The notes beneath the pieces were generated by a model, which searched no databases, was not told the DNA's origin, and saw nothing but the letters and a program-made list of their open reading frames with translations. DNA of 64,000 nt from Ligustrum vulgare (Eukaryota > Streptophyta > Magnoliopsida > Lamiales > Oleaceae). Positions 22,700 through 35,773 of this stretch are shown here, piece after piece. The translations under genes were made by a program, and so were the position numbers. The stretch is taken from contig OY743187.1 of assembly GCA_963555705.1 (NCBI GenBank), forward strand, positions 11,670,133 through 11,734,132, given 5' to 3'. The stretch's first letter is position 1; every line of letters begins with the position of its first letter.

Positions 22700-23999
22700 G
22701 CATATAAAACATGGACTTTAAGTGGGTGGGTGATTAAAAGCCTTTTAGAATTTTGGGCCACAATTCAATGTGTGTGCTTGATATAGTCATTAGAATTCCA
22801 TGAAAAATGTATTTTCCACTCAAATTTATATATTTCAATCAAACATACTTTTATTTTTCATGGAATTTGAATTTCACTCACTCACTATTAGGAATATTTT
22901 CCTTGAGTTCAAGGAATTGGAAATTCATCTCATTTTTCACTCCTCAATCAAACACAACATTAGTTTCTCTTGGTTTCATGATAGTGGTAATCACACCACA
23001 CCAAGTTATATATCCAACAATTCATCAAACAAGTTTTTAAGTTTATAATTCATTAATCAGGTGTTAATTCATAATTAAAATAATTATTAATAATATTAAA
23101 TTCAATATACCCGACCACACCCAACCCACCAGCACTCTCTCTTCCCCCCAGATCGTTCCAGCACATTCCTCTCAAATCACCGACACTATCTCCCTCCTCC
23201 TAGCTACGAATGGCAAAGAGAACCACAGCAAAAGGCTCCCTCCTATGATGGAGATGAGTGTCGTATGCCTATGCAGTGGTTCTCACCGCTGGCAGAACTA
23301 GGATGCGGCGAACCCGCCGCTTCTATCACGCGCTACCGGTGGTTCTGCTAGTGGCCAATGTATGTGAGTATTGGTGACGGTGGTGGTGCATGAGCATCGC
23401 AAAACCCCCTCTTTAATTGCAAATCCCCTTTCTCCTCCATCGATTTCCATCAACGCAAGGCGATTATTGGCTTCGAAGCTATTAACACATAGAGAGGGCT
23501 TAGTGACACAAGAAGAAAATGCAAATCGTTACTTGCACAGCGAGGTCCTCCTTCACAGTGGCGTCTTTCTTTGACTGATTTTGGGAATATTTGTTGTTGG
23601 AGGTGGTGATTGTTGGTGAAATGGTGGTTTCGACGGTGGTGATGGTGATGGTGGTGGTTTGGTTATGCTCGAGGAAGAAACCATGGTGGTCACTGGTGGT
23701 TGTGTGATTGTGCTGTATGATCACTGGTTGTGCAGTATGGTTACTAGTGGTTGTGTGATGGTGTGAGAAGGTGGTGGGGGGTAGTGATGGCGGCATTGGA
23801 ATTAGCATCGATTAAAGTCACATGTCAATTGTCATGCGATGGCATTGAAGCTGAGCCTGAATGGGGATGGCACTAAGGTGTGGATGTGGTCACATATACA
23901 AATCACAGTTACATATTGTTTGTTTTTGGTTACTAAGGTGGTGGTGTGGTGGTGGAGGTGGTGAGATGACGATTGTTTGTTTGTGGTTACCGAGGTCAG
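22700..23999. other. Non-coding interval with GGT-rich simple sequence
   Basis: 22765-22965 has mirrored text (GTGTGTGCTTGAT and AATCAAACACAAC) and may be another small element. 23580-23780 is rich in GGTGGT and GATGGT, which gives His/Thr-rich antisense frames with no domain. No gene is supported. Confidence 0.4.
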
Positions 24000-24640
24000 A
24001 TATGCGAGTCACAGAGCACATGTTCAGGTCACATTCTCAAACTATGGGTCACATGTCACGAATTCAAGTCATAGATCACACGTTTAAGCCACGAGTTACG
24101 TGTTACATATTCAAGTCACATTGTACTCATAGGTTACATGTCACAAATTGAAGTCACACGTCACATTTTCAGGACACATGTTCAAACCACATGCCTCGTA
24201 TTCAAGTCATAGGTCACATGTTACATATTTAAGTCACATGTCAGATGTTCAGATCATATGTTTAAATCACAGGTCACGTATCACATATTCAAGTCATATA
24301 TCATATGTTTAAATTACATGCCACGTGTCCAAGAGAACTGGTGAAAAAGGCAATATGTCATACTTTTGAATTCATAGATGTTTCAGGTCACAATAACACA
24401 TGTCACATATCAATTTCAATAAGTCACAGGTTACAGGTCACATGTTCAAGTCACGGGTCATAGGTCGCATATTCAAGTCACAATTCATACCTCAAGTCAT
24501 ATGTTACACTATGAGGTCACTAGTCACACTTTGAAGTCATATGTCACGATTCATATGTTTTAAGCCACAGTAACCCAGGTCACTAGTCATAAACATATGT
24601 CACATATGAATTTCAAGAAGTCATAGATCCAATAAGTGTT
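24000..24640. repeat. Degenerate GTCACATGTTCAAG minisatellite
   Basis: The core TCAAGTCACAGGTCACATGT recurs in degenerate form more than a dozen times with a period of roughly 20 to 26 bases. Variants such as TCATAGATCACACGTTTAAG and TCACAAATTGAAGTCACACG are seen. There are no spacers of constant length and no perfect repeats, so it is a decayed tandem array. Confidence 0.8.
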
Positions 24641-27092
24641 GATGAACTGGGGTATATGGTCCTGGGATAATCGTTGTGCCATTTTTCGAAATTCTCATTG
24701 CTGCAGTAATCTTAAATCGAGAATTATAGTAAGTTTAACTTATGCTTCAATTCTGAAATTCTATGTTTATATTCATGTATGTGTGGATGTGAAGTGATTT
24801 TTTTTTTTTTTTGGTGGTGGTGGTGGTGCATCGGAGATGGTGGTGGTTGTAGTGGAGATGATTGTCATTGAAGCTTTGGAAGTAATAGCGATTGTGACGG
24901 TGACGATGTCGGAGAGATAGGGCGGTGACGACGACAGTGAGGCGGTGATGGTAGTGGCGAGGCGGGTGGTGGTGGGGATCATAGTGTTGTGCTGATGATA
25001 AATGTCGATACAAACATGGAAGATTATATTGGGTGGGGTTATTTATATAATATATTAATTATATTTATTTACAACCCAATTTATGAACTTTTGAACTTAT
25101 TTCTTTACAATTGAAATGTGTAATTGTAAAGACATGATTTGTATGTTTTTCCCTTCATGATATGAACTATATATATAAAAAATAAAATTACACGACTATC
25201 TGGTTGTAATGGTTGATATTGAAAAATATTTAATTTTAATACTATTCGTTATATGACATCATTTCATTCCTCGATTATAGAAAAATATCGATTTTAAGAG
25301 AGAGAAAGTATTATTTGATTAAAGTTGTTAATTATGGTAACCTTAAATGTAGTGACGTGGAGAGGAAAATGTAATTAATAATTAATTTAATATGTTATTG
25401 TAACCTTAATTTTAAGGACGTGAATACTTTTAAAATAAACTAATAATTATGGAAGTTACAATTATTAAATTAATTTAATAATATGGAAAGTCATATTTCA
25501 GATCGGGCATATATTATTATGTCTGTAATATCGTTGTATGTTCTAACCTTTAATTATTCAGATTCAGAAACGTCGTAATATTATAGTGCCCGTGCTAATA
25601 ACTTAATTCATGAATTTGAAGTGATTATTAAGAATTACGGATGTGGTCGTAACAAGTATCTCATTAAGTACCGTACACATTTCGCATTTTGAAACTCAGA
25701 CATTTGAAAATTTTAGTTGGCATAAATCATGGTTCCTCATTACACGAATTGTAATGGTCGACAAAAAAATAAATATTACACGGAAAATTCATTTCGTAAA
25801 ACTTGTAAGTGATGTAGATTCTTATTGATATAAACCGTTGTAATATGTATTTATTATATGAAATATGCGTTATTACAACTATTATAATTTCATTAAAATT
25901 ATATTCCTCGTATTGTAAGATATACATGCCATTTGACGCGATGCTAATTATGAAGGGAGTACTTTTGGTTAAATGAATTATATAATCTTCAATACGTGTA
26001 TTGTAATTTTATTGCATATATGATATGAATATCAAACTTAATGCAATATTTGTTAAAAGTATTTTAATCTTCATTACAAGCATTGTATTCTTCATTCAAT
26101 TATCGTTATAAGTTTATTTTAATTTTATAATGTAACTATTAATATTAAAAATCTAATTTTTCACTTGATTTTTTAATTAATTAGTTTAAAATGGTATTTA
26201 TATTTGAGATTGATTTGTAATAACAAAGTGAGAGATAGAGAGAAATATTTAGAGATTTTTTGTTAAAGATGAGAGAGGAGAATTAAAGAGAAGAGAGGGA
26301 AGGAAATACCGAAATAGTGAGAGAGAGATGAGAGATAATGTACAATAATGAAATATAAATCTAAATAGTAGGTAAAACATGTATTTATTTAATGACGTTA
26401 AATAAGAGCTAGTGTGAAGTCTAATTAATCCTAAAATAAAATGAAAAGAATTAGAAAATGGGCTCCCTTAATAATTGGACTAAGGTACCTGCATGTTGAG
26501 CCTATGTTTAAGTATGACTTTGATTATTTTTTATATTTTTTGTTCTAAAAAATATTTCCTGCTTTAAATAATATTTCATTTCACTTGTTATTATCAAGTC
26601 CCTTATTCTTCACTTTCCTTTTTTTTTATTTTTAACAACTCAGGTGTTCAAATTTTGTCTTAATAGCCCTTGTTAATTTGAGCCCCATTTTATGGGAAAA
26701 GTTTGTGAATAATGTGGTTTGAATAGTATATTTGGAAAAATGTGTGGTAAAAAAGATTTAAAAAGTTAAAAATAGTAAACTTGACTAAGATGGATGGTTG
26801 AGATTGAGTGTTGAATAAATTTGGTTATAGAAAAATGGGGGCTAATTATGGAGGAGAGCTGCATTCCCCTCAGTTTGCATTGAGATAAATCAGGACGCGA
26901 TTACAGTCTATACAAACTTGGAGTAGACATTTGAATAATAGTTCTTCTCTCTATATACCCTCATTTTACGTTATACATATGGGAATGACATGGCGCTCCA
27001 TGACTTCATGTAAACACTTGCCTTCCAACACTTAAATACCATTTTTTAAGAGTCAATTTTCAAACCTCCAATTTCAACTCCTTCTAATTTAC
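24641..27092. other. AT-rich non-coding interval
   Basis: 24806-24980 is another GGTGGT-rich patch. From 25020 to 27090 the sequence is strongly AT-rich with no credible frame. GAGAGA-rich text lies at 26225-26330. A possible short inverted-repeat element (AGCCCCATTTT near 26681 and AAAATGGGGGCT near 26840) lacks a clear target duplication. Confidence 0.5.
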
Positions 27093-27958
27093 TACAGCAC
27101 TAGAGGTGGCAATGGGCCGAGCCGAGCCGGCTCGGCCCATGGCTCGTGAAGCTCGGCTCGTCAAACGGACGAGCCGAGTAGGGAGCTCCGGTCAAACGAG
27201 CCGAGCTTAGGCTCGGCTCGTTTGACCCTGGCCGAGCTCGGCTTGGCCCACGAGCCACGAGCTCGGCTCGTTAAGCTCGTTTTTTTTTTTTCAGTCTTAC
27301 CATTTTTTTTAAAAAAAAAAACCCCTCTTGTGAGTCTTGTCTTACCGACTTACCGTCTTATGATCTTACATTGATTTAGATTTAGACTTACTTAGTCGAC
27401 AATCTAATCGATATCTAAAATATTTGAAATCTTGAATATTAATATATTTAATATTATTGATAAAAATTCTTAATTAGTTATAACTTATAAGTTATAAATA
27501 TAAGTATAATATTAATAACTAATAAGTAATAAGTTATGTATTAAATAAATTATTAATAACTTCATAAGTAAAAAAATAATGTTTGTTAGTTATTAATATT
27601 ATTAGAGAATTAAATTGAAAGTCGAAATGATTAATTATAATTTATAAGTTTATAAATTATAAGTTATAACGTAAATAAAAACTTCTTCAAATAATCAAAT
27701 ATCCAATTATAATTTGAAAAGATAAAAACGAAAATGAAGTAAATAAATTAAAATTTAAAAGGTTAAAAAATAAAATTAACTTTTTTCCAGGCTTGGGACC
27801 GGCTACTAAATAGTCTTATTTGAATAATTGAATATTCAGTATTCTAGTAGGCGGAGTTAAAATTGTACACGAACAATTTGTTACGTGTACAATTTTTGTT
27901 TTGAAATCAAAATTATATTTTATTTTATATGTATAATAAAGAAATTGAAAATGTAAAG

Positions 27959-30208
27959 TTAAATATCATTTACCTGAATGCATGCAATTTCGGCATACTT
28001 ATGTTGTACGCGTAAATCACCGTCTTGCCAATCTTTAACACACATCAACACTTCCAAAATATCTTCTTTGAGTCGGCTCCGGACTTCTGACAAAACCCTT
28101 TTACCTGCACTAAAAGCAGACTCCGAAGCTACCGTGCTAACCGGAGGTGTTAGTAGATCTTTTGCAATGGCGGAAACAATCGGATATTTTCGTTCGTTTG
28201 TTCGCCAACAATGAAGTAAATCAAATTTCTAAAGAATTAGTAGACTCGACATTTCTAAGTAGTTCTTGTCCAAAATAAATTTTCAATTCTTCAGGTATTT
28301 GAAGTGAACCTGATTCGTTGATACTAGAACTAGAAGACATACTATAAGAAGAAGTTCCTTGTGCTTGAGTCATTTCTTCCATTAAATTGTATAATTCAAC
28401 TTCATCGTCTCCAAGTGTAGTGTCATGTGATGGTGCAAATTGTGTATGACTAATAGTAGTTCCTAATTGTGCAGCATATACAGTATACATGTTTACTAAC
28501 GTGCTCTCTAAATTATTATAAGTGATAGGTTTATCCAAAATCAATGTGCTATTGATTTTTGAAACAAGAATTTTCGTACCCTTTAAATTAAAATGTGGGT
28601 CCATTATGCATGATAAGGGAAATAATATAGGTAAATCTTCCCAATATTTTCTAAATTTTATTTCCATAGCAATTATCATTTCAGTAAAAAATGACTCGTA
28701 TCTATATCTATAAAAAGTTCTTGCAATAATATAAAGACGTTCAAGAACTCTTGAACTAGTTGGGTAATATACCCCGGATAATATATTGGTTGAATCGTAA
28801 AAACTTGTTAAAAACTTTTTCACTTTAAAAGAAGCTTCCAAATCCGATCTATTAATAGAGGATCGTCGTCTTTTTTAAGTGTTCTACTGTTATAATATTC
28901 CATTATTATGTGTTCATAACCTTCGCATGATTTAAGTAACAAGTATGTGGAGTTTCACCTATGGCCTACGTCGGTGATAAATTTTTTAGAATCTAAATTG
29001 TATTGTGAACACATTGTTTCAAAATATTGTTTTCTACTCGGTGAAATGGTTATGTATACTATAGCATCTCTAATTTTATCCATTTCATCTTTAATATGTT
29101 TCAAGCCATCTTGAACAATTAAATTTAAAATATGACATACACATCTAACATGGAATAAGAAATCACCAAAATTCGGATTAAGAATTCTACATAATTTATC
29201 TACTACAGGTTTATTTACACTAGCATTATCGAAAGTAAATGATCGAATTTTATTTTCAAAGCCATATTCTCTAACAATATCAAGTATAGCATTAAATATG
29301 TTGGTTGCGTTATGAGGAAATTCAAGAATTTTAAAAGCAATAATTTTTTTATGCATAACCCAAAGTGGATCAATGTAGTGTGCAGTTGTAGCAATATAAC
29401 CTTTTTTATTAATTCCTTCCCAAAGATCGGAAGTAAAAGAAATAACACCACCATAGTTATTTAAATTGACTATTAATTGTTTCTTAGTTTTAAGATAATA
29501 TTGTATTGTATCAGAACGTAGAGTGTTTCGAGTAATACCTTGGTACTTGGGTTGAAGATAACGCTTGATGTATGTAACAAAGTGCTCATTGTCCACTATA
29601 CTTAGTGGCAACTCCGCCCCCGCAACGAATTGAACCAACCCAGTTCGATTCTCTACTTCGGAATACATCCAATTTGAAAGTGTTGTAGATCCCGCTCCAG
29701 AAGCACTAGCGTCCGATGAACCAAATTGTAGTTGACTTTGATTCGATTCAACGAATCCGTGCTTGGGCTGACACTTGCGATAGTGACGGTTCAGGTGTGT
29801 AGTACCAATTCCCTTTGACCAGGCTAATTGTTGTGCACAATATTTGCACACAGCTTTGAATTCAGCTTCTCCTTCAATTATTTTCCCCGTTTTGGCTAAT
29901 TTAAAGTGATCCCAACACTTTGAAGTTGGCTTCTTACCTTTTCTAACTTTTCTTTTTCCTCTTGAGTCGGGAATATCGGGATCATCTTGTAAGATTTGAA
30001 CATCTGCATCTTCTTCAATATCGTCTAAATCGATTCGCTGATTTAATGGATCTTCTTCAATGTCGTCGGGAATTGGTGCGTCGTTGAGACCGGAAAATTG
30101 ATCGTCGAAATGAACGTGAGATTGTGGTGTTGAATCATCATGATGTCCCCCAAATCCAGGTGGACCATCGAACAATTCATTAATAAATCTTCGGTTGCTG
30201 GGATCCAT
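27959..30208 (-). pseudogene. hAT transposase pseudogene (BED finger, RICESLEEPER-like)
   Basis: hAT transposases cut and paste the element by binding its ends in the nucleus. The likely start is the ATG at 30208-30206 (MDPSNRRF); the open frame extends further upstream only through AT-rich leader. Residues about 1-93 are acidic then basic. Residues 94-146 hold a BED finger (CKYC..HLNRHYRKC). Next come the catalytic-core landmarks FTSDLW, TFDNASVN and CVCHILNLIVQDGL. The C-terminal dimerisation domain is at 28220-27959 (TPPVSTVASESAFSAGKR). Three lesions break it. The conserved RWNSTY tryptophan codon is TGA near 28953. There is a frame change near 28845, and another near 28222 just before FDLLHCW. 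I see no introns. Domain order and length match the family, so decay is recent. Confidence 0.92.
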
Positions 30209-30553
30209 TCTTTTGTATGTGATGTGGTGTGGAAAAACTGAAATATAAAATTGAATACGTGTAATTGAGAGATGTAATAATAAATTGAGATATTGAAATG
30301 TAGAAATTATAATTGTAGAAAATAGAATAAAAATGTTGGTAGAGTAGAAGGAGAGAAGAGAGAGTAGTAGAATTGTAAATTTGTAATGTAGAATAAGAAT
30401 TAGAGTTGAGAATTGTAGTAGATGTAGTGTAGTAGAATTGTAGAAAAAAATTTGAAACAAGTGCAGTATTTATCGGAAAAAATTTAGGAAGAAAAAAAAA
30501 ATTAAAATTTTTAAGTTACCAGAACTGTCACTTGTGACCAGAACGGTCATATA

Positions 30554-30554
30554 G

Positions 30555-30609
<55 letters not shown>
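30554..30609. repeat. (TA)n microsatellite in hAT leader
   Basis: About 27 TA units, lying between the transposase leader and the right subterminal GC-rich array. Confidence 0.95.
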
Positions 30610-30611
<2 letters not shown>

Positions 30612-30876
30612 GTAAATAAGTAAATATAAATTGTAATATATTATATATTAATATTGACATATTGTATTGTTTTATTTTTTTATTTTGAACGGTTTAAAAC
30701 TTAAATAACGATTTTTTTTATTTTTTAAATACACGAGCCGCTCGGCTCGCCGGCTCGTTGAACTCGGCGGCACGAGCTCGTGGTTCAACGGGACTGATTG
30801 ACTCGTCCACGAGCCCGGTTTTTTGACGAGCCGAGCCGGCGAGCGGCTCAACCCGTTTGCCACCTCTATGCAGCAC

Positions 30877-31859
30877 CATGCCCTTGAGGCCTTTCATTCT
30901 CATCACATTGTTGTATGTATGGTTATAATAAATGTATTTCATATGAAAGATTTGCACTTTCCATCCCTTCTCTTTATAATCTATTTCTATTGTACTCTCA
31001 ACATTTTTTTAGCACTAGACATCCCAAACTTTTACTTAATTATTATAAATCACGCACCCATTGACATAATTCGTAAGAAATGTTTTCTCACCCATGCATA
31101 CAGGGCTCGGACATTTTTTAATTCTCTCACTCAACACAATGTTGAGAAAGTACAAACTGATATTTCAAGAACCCCGTATGAAACTCTGTATCAAACCTGT
31201 ATTTCTATTGTACCTTTTACTAGAAGATTAGCAAGATGACCACCTATAATTCTGTCGTATCCAACAAAACTAAAGGGCTACAGCCCATATCAGTTGTGCT
31301 ACAGTAACATAATCTTTAACATAAAGTTTTACATCCGTATACATGGCAGCAATCTATTATTTTACCCATCACATCAACTCCAAAATCAACAAATCACAAA
31401 AATTCGATCATTTAAGGTGAGAATGAAGGGTGGCAAAGTAGCATTTTCCGAATAATTTAGTACGTACAAATGAATATATGAATATAAAATTGTTGGGACT
31501 ATAAATATCAATTTATCCAGTCCTAATCCCAAACTTGAGGCCTAAGTGAGGTTCCAATCCAAAATCAAAATGTAATGAGTTGAGTAACCCATTAGATTAT
31601 ACGGTGGTTTATTTTCCGTTTGCATTCCCAACAAAATTTTTAAGGGTTCTCCTTTCAAGAATGTAAGGACATGCCATGATGCCAAGAAAGTTTGTGGTTC
31701 TTGTTTGAGTCAATGCTATTAATTTAACTCCCTCCATTCTACCCTTAATTAAGTGAAAAATGATAAAAGCATCTCGAGACTTACCCTCGAGGTGACCCCC
31801 ACCTCACCCCCGAGAATTAAGTAGAGTCGAAGTAACGGGCTGGCATTATCTAATACTTT
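30877..31859. other. Non-coding interval
   Basis: No recognisable gene or element. A plus-strand frame at 30823-31239 crosses the hAT end and is chance. Text near 31493-31600 is repeat-like but was not assigned. Confidence 0.45.
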
Positions 31860-32540
31860 GGAGCTTTCCGAGGCTCCTTCACCAATAGTCATAGCATAGG
31901 CAAGTGTAGCTAAGATCGGAAAGCAACAAAACAATGCGAAGAAGATAATACATGCATGCCATTATGATGCAAAATATCAAGAAGAACACGTCCAAGGCAA
32001 GAAAAACCACCAATAACCTGCAGTTTAAGGAAATTTTTGTTAAGAGATCTATGTTCCAGTATGCCGTTTATTACAGATTTTGAGAAAGGCTATTGCTTTC
32101 ATTCTAATATCATAGAAGAAAATTAGCAAAAGCATCGATTTCTTCCAGCAGTCTGAAGTCTGAACAAAGATTACATTTATTGACGCACAAATGATAAATA
32201 TCATAATTATTATTTCGATAGAATGTTTCTTGATTTGTATTCGTGCGTGCATTTTCCTTTCTCAGGGAGGACTAGGGGAGGGTTTATTCGTACAAAAGGA
32301 CATCGATCTTTTAGCCAGACAAGTTACCTTCAAATGGTGCAATCGTACATATCAGGATAGCTACAGGCGGTAACTGATCAAATTTTATTTACATTTAACG
32401 AAAACTCATTCATACCAGTATAGACGAGGAGAAAGAGCTTGGCCATCCATTGACCATTATAATCCAATAGAATCCCACAACCCACCAAATTAGATGAAAC
32501 CACTGTATTAACTGAATCCAACTTCTTGATGATGCTGAAA
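31860..32540 (-). pseudogene. RIE1-like RING-type E3 ligase gene fragment, two exons
   Basis: Two minus-strand exons are visible. The first (about 32540-32416) encodes IWWVVGFYWII and, after a small shift, GQALSPRLYW, ending at a GTATG donor. The second (from 32017, after a TGCAG acceptor) encodes LLVVFLALDVFFLIFCIIMA and then, in another frame, ALFCCFPILATLAYA plus EGASE. Joining the exons gives an in-frame Tyr-Trp-Leu-Leu across the splice. These match the membrane-spanning region of plant RING-H2 E3 ligases of the RIE1 family, in which CCLPC..AILYA..QEGAS precedes the RING. The RING itself is missing and at least two indels break the frame. Confidence 0.65.
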
Positions 32541-32710
32541 GGAACAAAATGAATCCATGGTAAAAACTCTTGAATGTTGTCCATTACAAATAGTTTCCCA
32601 TTATTAATCAACATCATCAGTAACATAACAATCAGTTTGATCACTTATAAGTGAATTTTATATATATATATATATATTTATATTTCAAAATTAGAATATT
32701 ATGTTGTCTT

Positions 32711-34132
32711 TGTTGGAATTATATATACCCATAGAGTATAATTCACGACATTTAAAAGTAAAATATTAATTGATTGTATTAATATGATGTTGTGTTTGTC
32801 CACGGGTCGATTTGATATTACAAATTGAGTGTTTAAATTGTTAAACACAGAAAAATTCAATTTATGATTCGATCTAAAATTAACGTTCACGATCAGTAAA
32901 TAAATGTGGACAATTTATTTTGATAAGATCGTCTCGATTTTATTAAAGTCTATCTTTGACTTTGGTAATAAAATTGAGAGTACGTTTGGAACGTATTAGA
33001 CGGGACCACGTGAAATTAATTTGTGACATTGACCATACAAATTTAATTTTACTGGATTATCATATGTGGGACCTTAATCCTAATCGGATAATGGACTTCG
33101 ATTACTAACTTGAAATTCTTTGAGGTATCAATAGGTGAGATCAAATTGCTGATCAATATCTTGGTACTTTGGGAATTAAAGTGAACTAACGAGGAACATA
33201 TATTCGTATTATAGAATCAATCACCTTTTAGGTATGATCATAATCTCACTGGTTCTTCTAGTGGACAGTTGAATCTGAGCACAGTAATTCGACAGTGACT
33301 GTTGAATTCTATGATGTGATGGGATGGGATCACATCGAACTATCAGATAGAAGATGAGAGTTGAGAATTTATGAATATACGGAGAAGGGCATTTTGGTCA
33401 TTTTAACTTGCTCCGAATATTCGAGTTGATCGACAGGGGTAACATGTAAGAACGATAAGTCAGGGGATATAATTATTGATTAATTGTTTCAGTAATTTCA
33501 ATTTTACTAAGAGTGCAATCTCGTTATTTTAGTGGAATAGAACGTGATTAATAAATTAATTTTGACTGATCAAGAGTTGATCAGGTCATAATTAATTTAT
33601 TGGAGCTTAGTTTAATTGGGTCCGATCAGGTTCCCTCGGTGGCTTCACTATAATGGGTTTATACAGGCTTATTACATGTATTGGGTTGTGCAGAAATGAG
33701 CATGGGTTATGATACTAGGCCTGGTAGGGTTTTTGAGTGTAAAGAGGTTACAAATAGTATCCCAATACTATTTTTCTTAACCTAATTGGAAAAGTGGCGA
33801 GACACACACTAAAGTGTGTAGTGTGTGTTTCCTCTTTACTAAGAAACCATAATCCTAGTTTAACCTAGGCCTTGAGAAAGGTGACCACACACCTGCACAA
33901 CTACCATTGGAGAACACCGGGAAAAGCTTGAGGGTTTGAAGCTTTGGTGGAATCAAGAAGCGGCGAAAAGAGATTATTGTAAAGCACGCTACAAGGGTAA
34001 TCTTCTCGAAACCATTTTTGTGTGCAAAGTTGTTTATTCCAAATTGAATACATAGAACAAAAAATCCTGTAACGGGATGATCTAGTCACAAGAAATTAAT
34101 TTTTGTGAGTAGAGCAACCCGAGTTCCCAACA
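32711..34132 (+). mobile_element. Solo LTR, probably Ty1/copia
   Basis: It begins TGTTGGAATTAT and ends GAGTTCCCAACA, giving TG..CA ends inside a short inverted repeat (TGTTGG/CCAACA). The left target duplication GTCTT is at 32706-32710. The matching right copy GTCTT is at 45688-45692, because the Athila-like element inserted across its first two bases. There is no primer-binding site or internal frame. The 1,422-bp length and termini suit copia elements, but this is inference. Confidence 0.85.
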
Positions 34133-34134
34133 GT

Positions 34135-35629
34135 TGATAAGCGTATTTTATACACTTATTTGTATGTCTAAATTAGGATTAATTATTGTCGTTTGGGAAT
34201 ATTTGCTAGTTAATTTATGTTTATTTGTTTACTTTTCAGAAAATGTCCCAATTGAAGAAGAATGAAGTAATGAATGGAAAAATGACACGATTGGATGTTA
34301 ATTGGAGCTAAATTGGACAAGTGAGGAGTTGGTGACGTCAACCGGGAAACATGCTTGGTACCAAAGTGACTAAATCAGAGGCTGGAGGACCCAATTGATT
34401 GAATTAAGAGCTTGAATGGTCAAACCGAGAAGAAGATAAAGTTTGAGGACTAAATTGCAACAATTGAAAGCTGAGGACTGAAGGTGCAATTAAAAGTCAG
34501 GGACTAACTTGTACAGTCGAGAAAATCGCGAAGTCGCGATCGCTGATCACATACCAAGCGATCGCGAGATGAGGCAAATTCTTAACCCGAGAGTTTTAAC
34601 ATCAGCCACGCGATCGCTATGGTTTCTATCACGCGATCGCGTAGCTTTCCGGCTGGGCCACTGATGGGCTTTTCACGCGAATTCTGATTTAATTCACCCC
34701 TTTTAGCCTAGGTCAGAGGGGGGACATATATATAAAACATGACACACGAAATTTGAGAGTCATTCTTAACCTAATACACCAAGAAGCACATCAAAGCTTT
34801 GAAGAGCGGAGTTGTGAAGATTTATCCACATTTTCTTGGGATTTTCATATTATAGGTGATGAAGTTCTTTTATATTTGTGATTTGCTATTAACTATGTAT
34901 CTAGGCTAATTTTCCATTGTGCTAGGATTATGATGAAGTCTTAGACAATTATTTCATGCTTTGGTTTACTTAATCTTATGACAATTGGTATTCTGAGTTA
35001 TTGATTCGTATTTATTTTCATCTATAATTTTGATGCATGAATTATATGATGTATGTGGTGGAATTTTATGATCGAAAGAGTGGAATTTCACTAGACTTGA
35101 ATCAATAGCCATAGGGTTCGATAGGGATAGAAATATACCACTATGCCCTATGTGATCTTTTCATGTTTTGCTTGTTTAATGCTTTCCTAAATATTAGCAT
35201 TCATCATAGAAATATAGGTGGATCGTAATTAGGAAAAGGCTTAATTCTTGTTCGAAAGAGAGTTTTAGGCAGTATAGAAACATTGATCGTTAATAATATA
35301 CCTTGTCTTGGGTTATTTGAATTAAAGTGTGAAATATCAATACTAAAATGGATTCTAAATCCTAGCACTTCATTTACATACATTTGTTAAACAAATCTTG
35401 AAAATTCCATTTGCTTAGTTATTTGATCATTAATTTTAGATTTCTTGGGTAACTTGGTCCACTCATTTAGAATCTCTTATAAACCACTGCAAATTCATTC
35501 GTTTCGGTTAAGGTTAATAATTTAAGAAAATAGATCTAACCAATCCTTGTGGGAACGACATTCGGACTCAAATCCATTTTATTACTTGTTCGATACCACT
35601 TGCGGTAAGAGTCAAAATTAGTTCGATCA
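34135..35629 (+). repeat. 5' LTR of the Athila-like element
   Basis: 1,495 bp, TGATAAGCG..TTCGATCA. A TATA box (TATATATAAAA) lies at 34727-34737, so transcription should start shortly after it. Four GCGATCGC palindromes are clustered at 34535-34650. Confidence 0.95.
34727..34737 (+). promoter_or_regulatory. TATA box of the LTR promoter
   Basis: TATATATAAAA in the 5' LTR, downstream of a GC-rich stretch. The same position in the 3' LTR reads TATATATAGAA, one substitution away. Confidence 0.6.
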
Positions 35630-35635
35630 AGTTTT

Positions 35636-35652
35636 TGGCGCCGTTGCCGGGG
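35636..35652 (+). other. Primer-binding site, tRNA-Asp
   Basis: TGGCGCCGTTGCCGGGG lies six bases after the 5' LTR and is complementary to the 3' end of plant tRNA-Asp (..CCCCGGCAACGGCGCCA) over 17 bases. This primer choice is typical of the Athila/Tat branch. Confidence 0.9.
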
Positions 35653-35773
35653 ATTGTAGTCTAGATTTATTCTTAGGTTATTTTCACTAATTCGAACTTT
35701 TAGATTTATTTAAATTTTCCTTCTTTATTTCAGTTCATACATTCTTTTTCATTTGTTTCTCGCAGATTTGTGT

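Larger units (their letters stand above)
27101..30868 (-). mobile_element. hAT element with intact ends and broken transposase
   Basis: The ends read TAGAGGTGGCAA (27101) and, reverse-complemented at 30868, TAGAGGTGGCAAACGGG. The flanking octamers TACAGCAC (27093-27100) and TGCAGCAC (30869-30876) differ at one base. Both subterminal regions are arrays of GAGCCGAGC/GCTCGGCTC, unusually GC-rich for this window and probably transposase-binding sites. At 3,768 bp with a nearly full-length transposase frame, it is a once-autonomous copy. Confidence 0.92.

Noticed and set aside
23500..23808. His/Thr-rich minus-strand frame
   Set aside because: It is produced by GGTGGT and GATGGT simple repeats, with no other coding evidence.
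24000..24640. CRISPR-like repeat array
   Set aside because: Repeats are degenerate, spacers are not of constant length and the window is a plant nuclear genome; a minisatellite is the better reading.
30823..31239. 138-codon plus-strand frame
   Set aside because: It crosses the end of the hAT element and its target duplication and has no domain.
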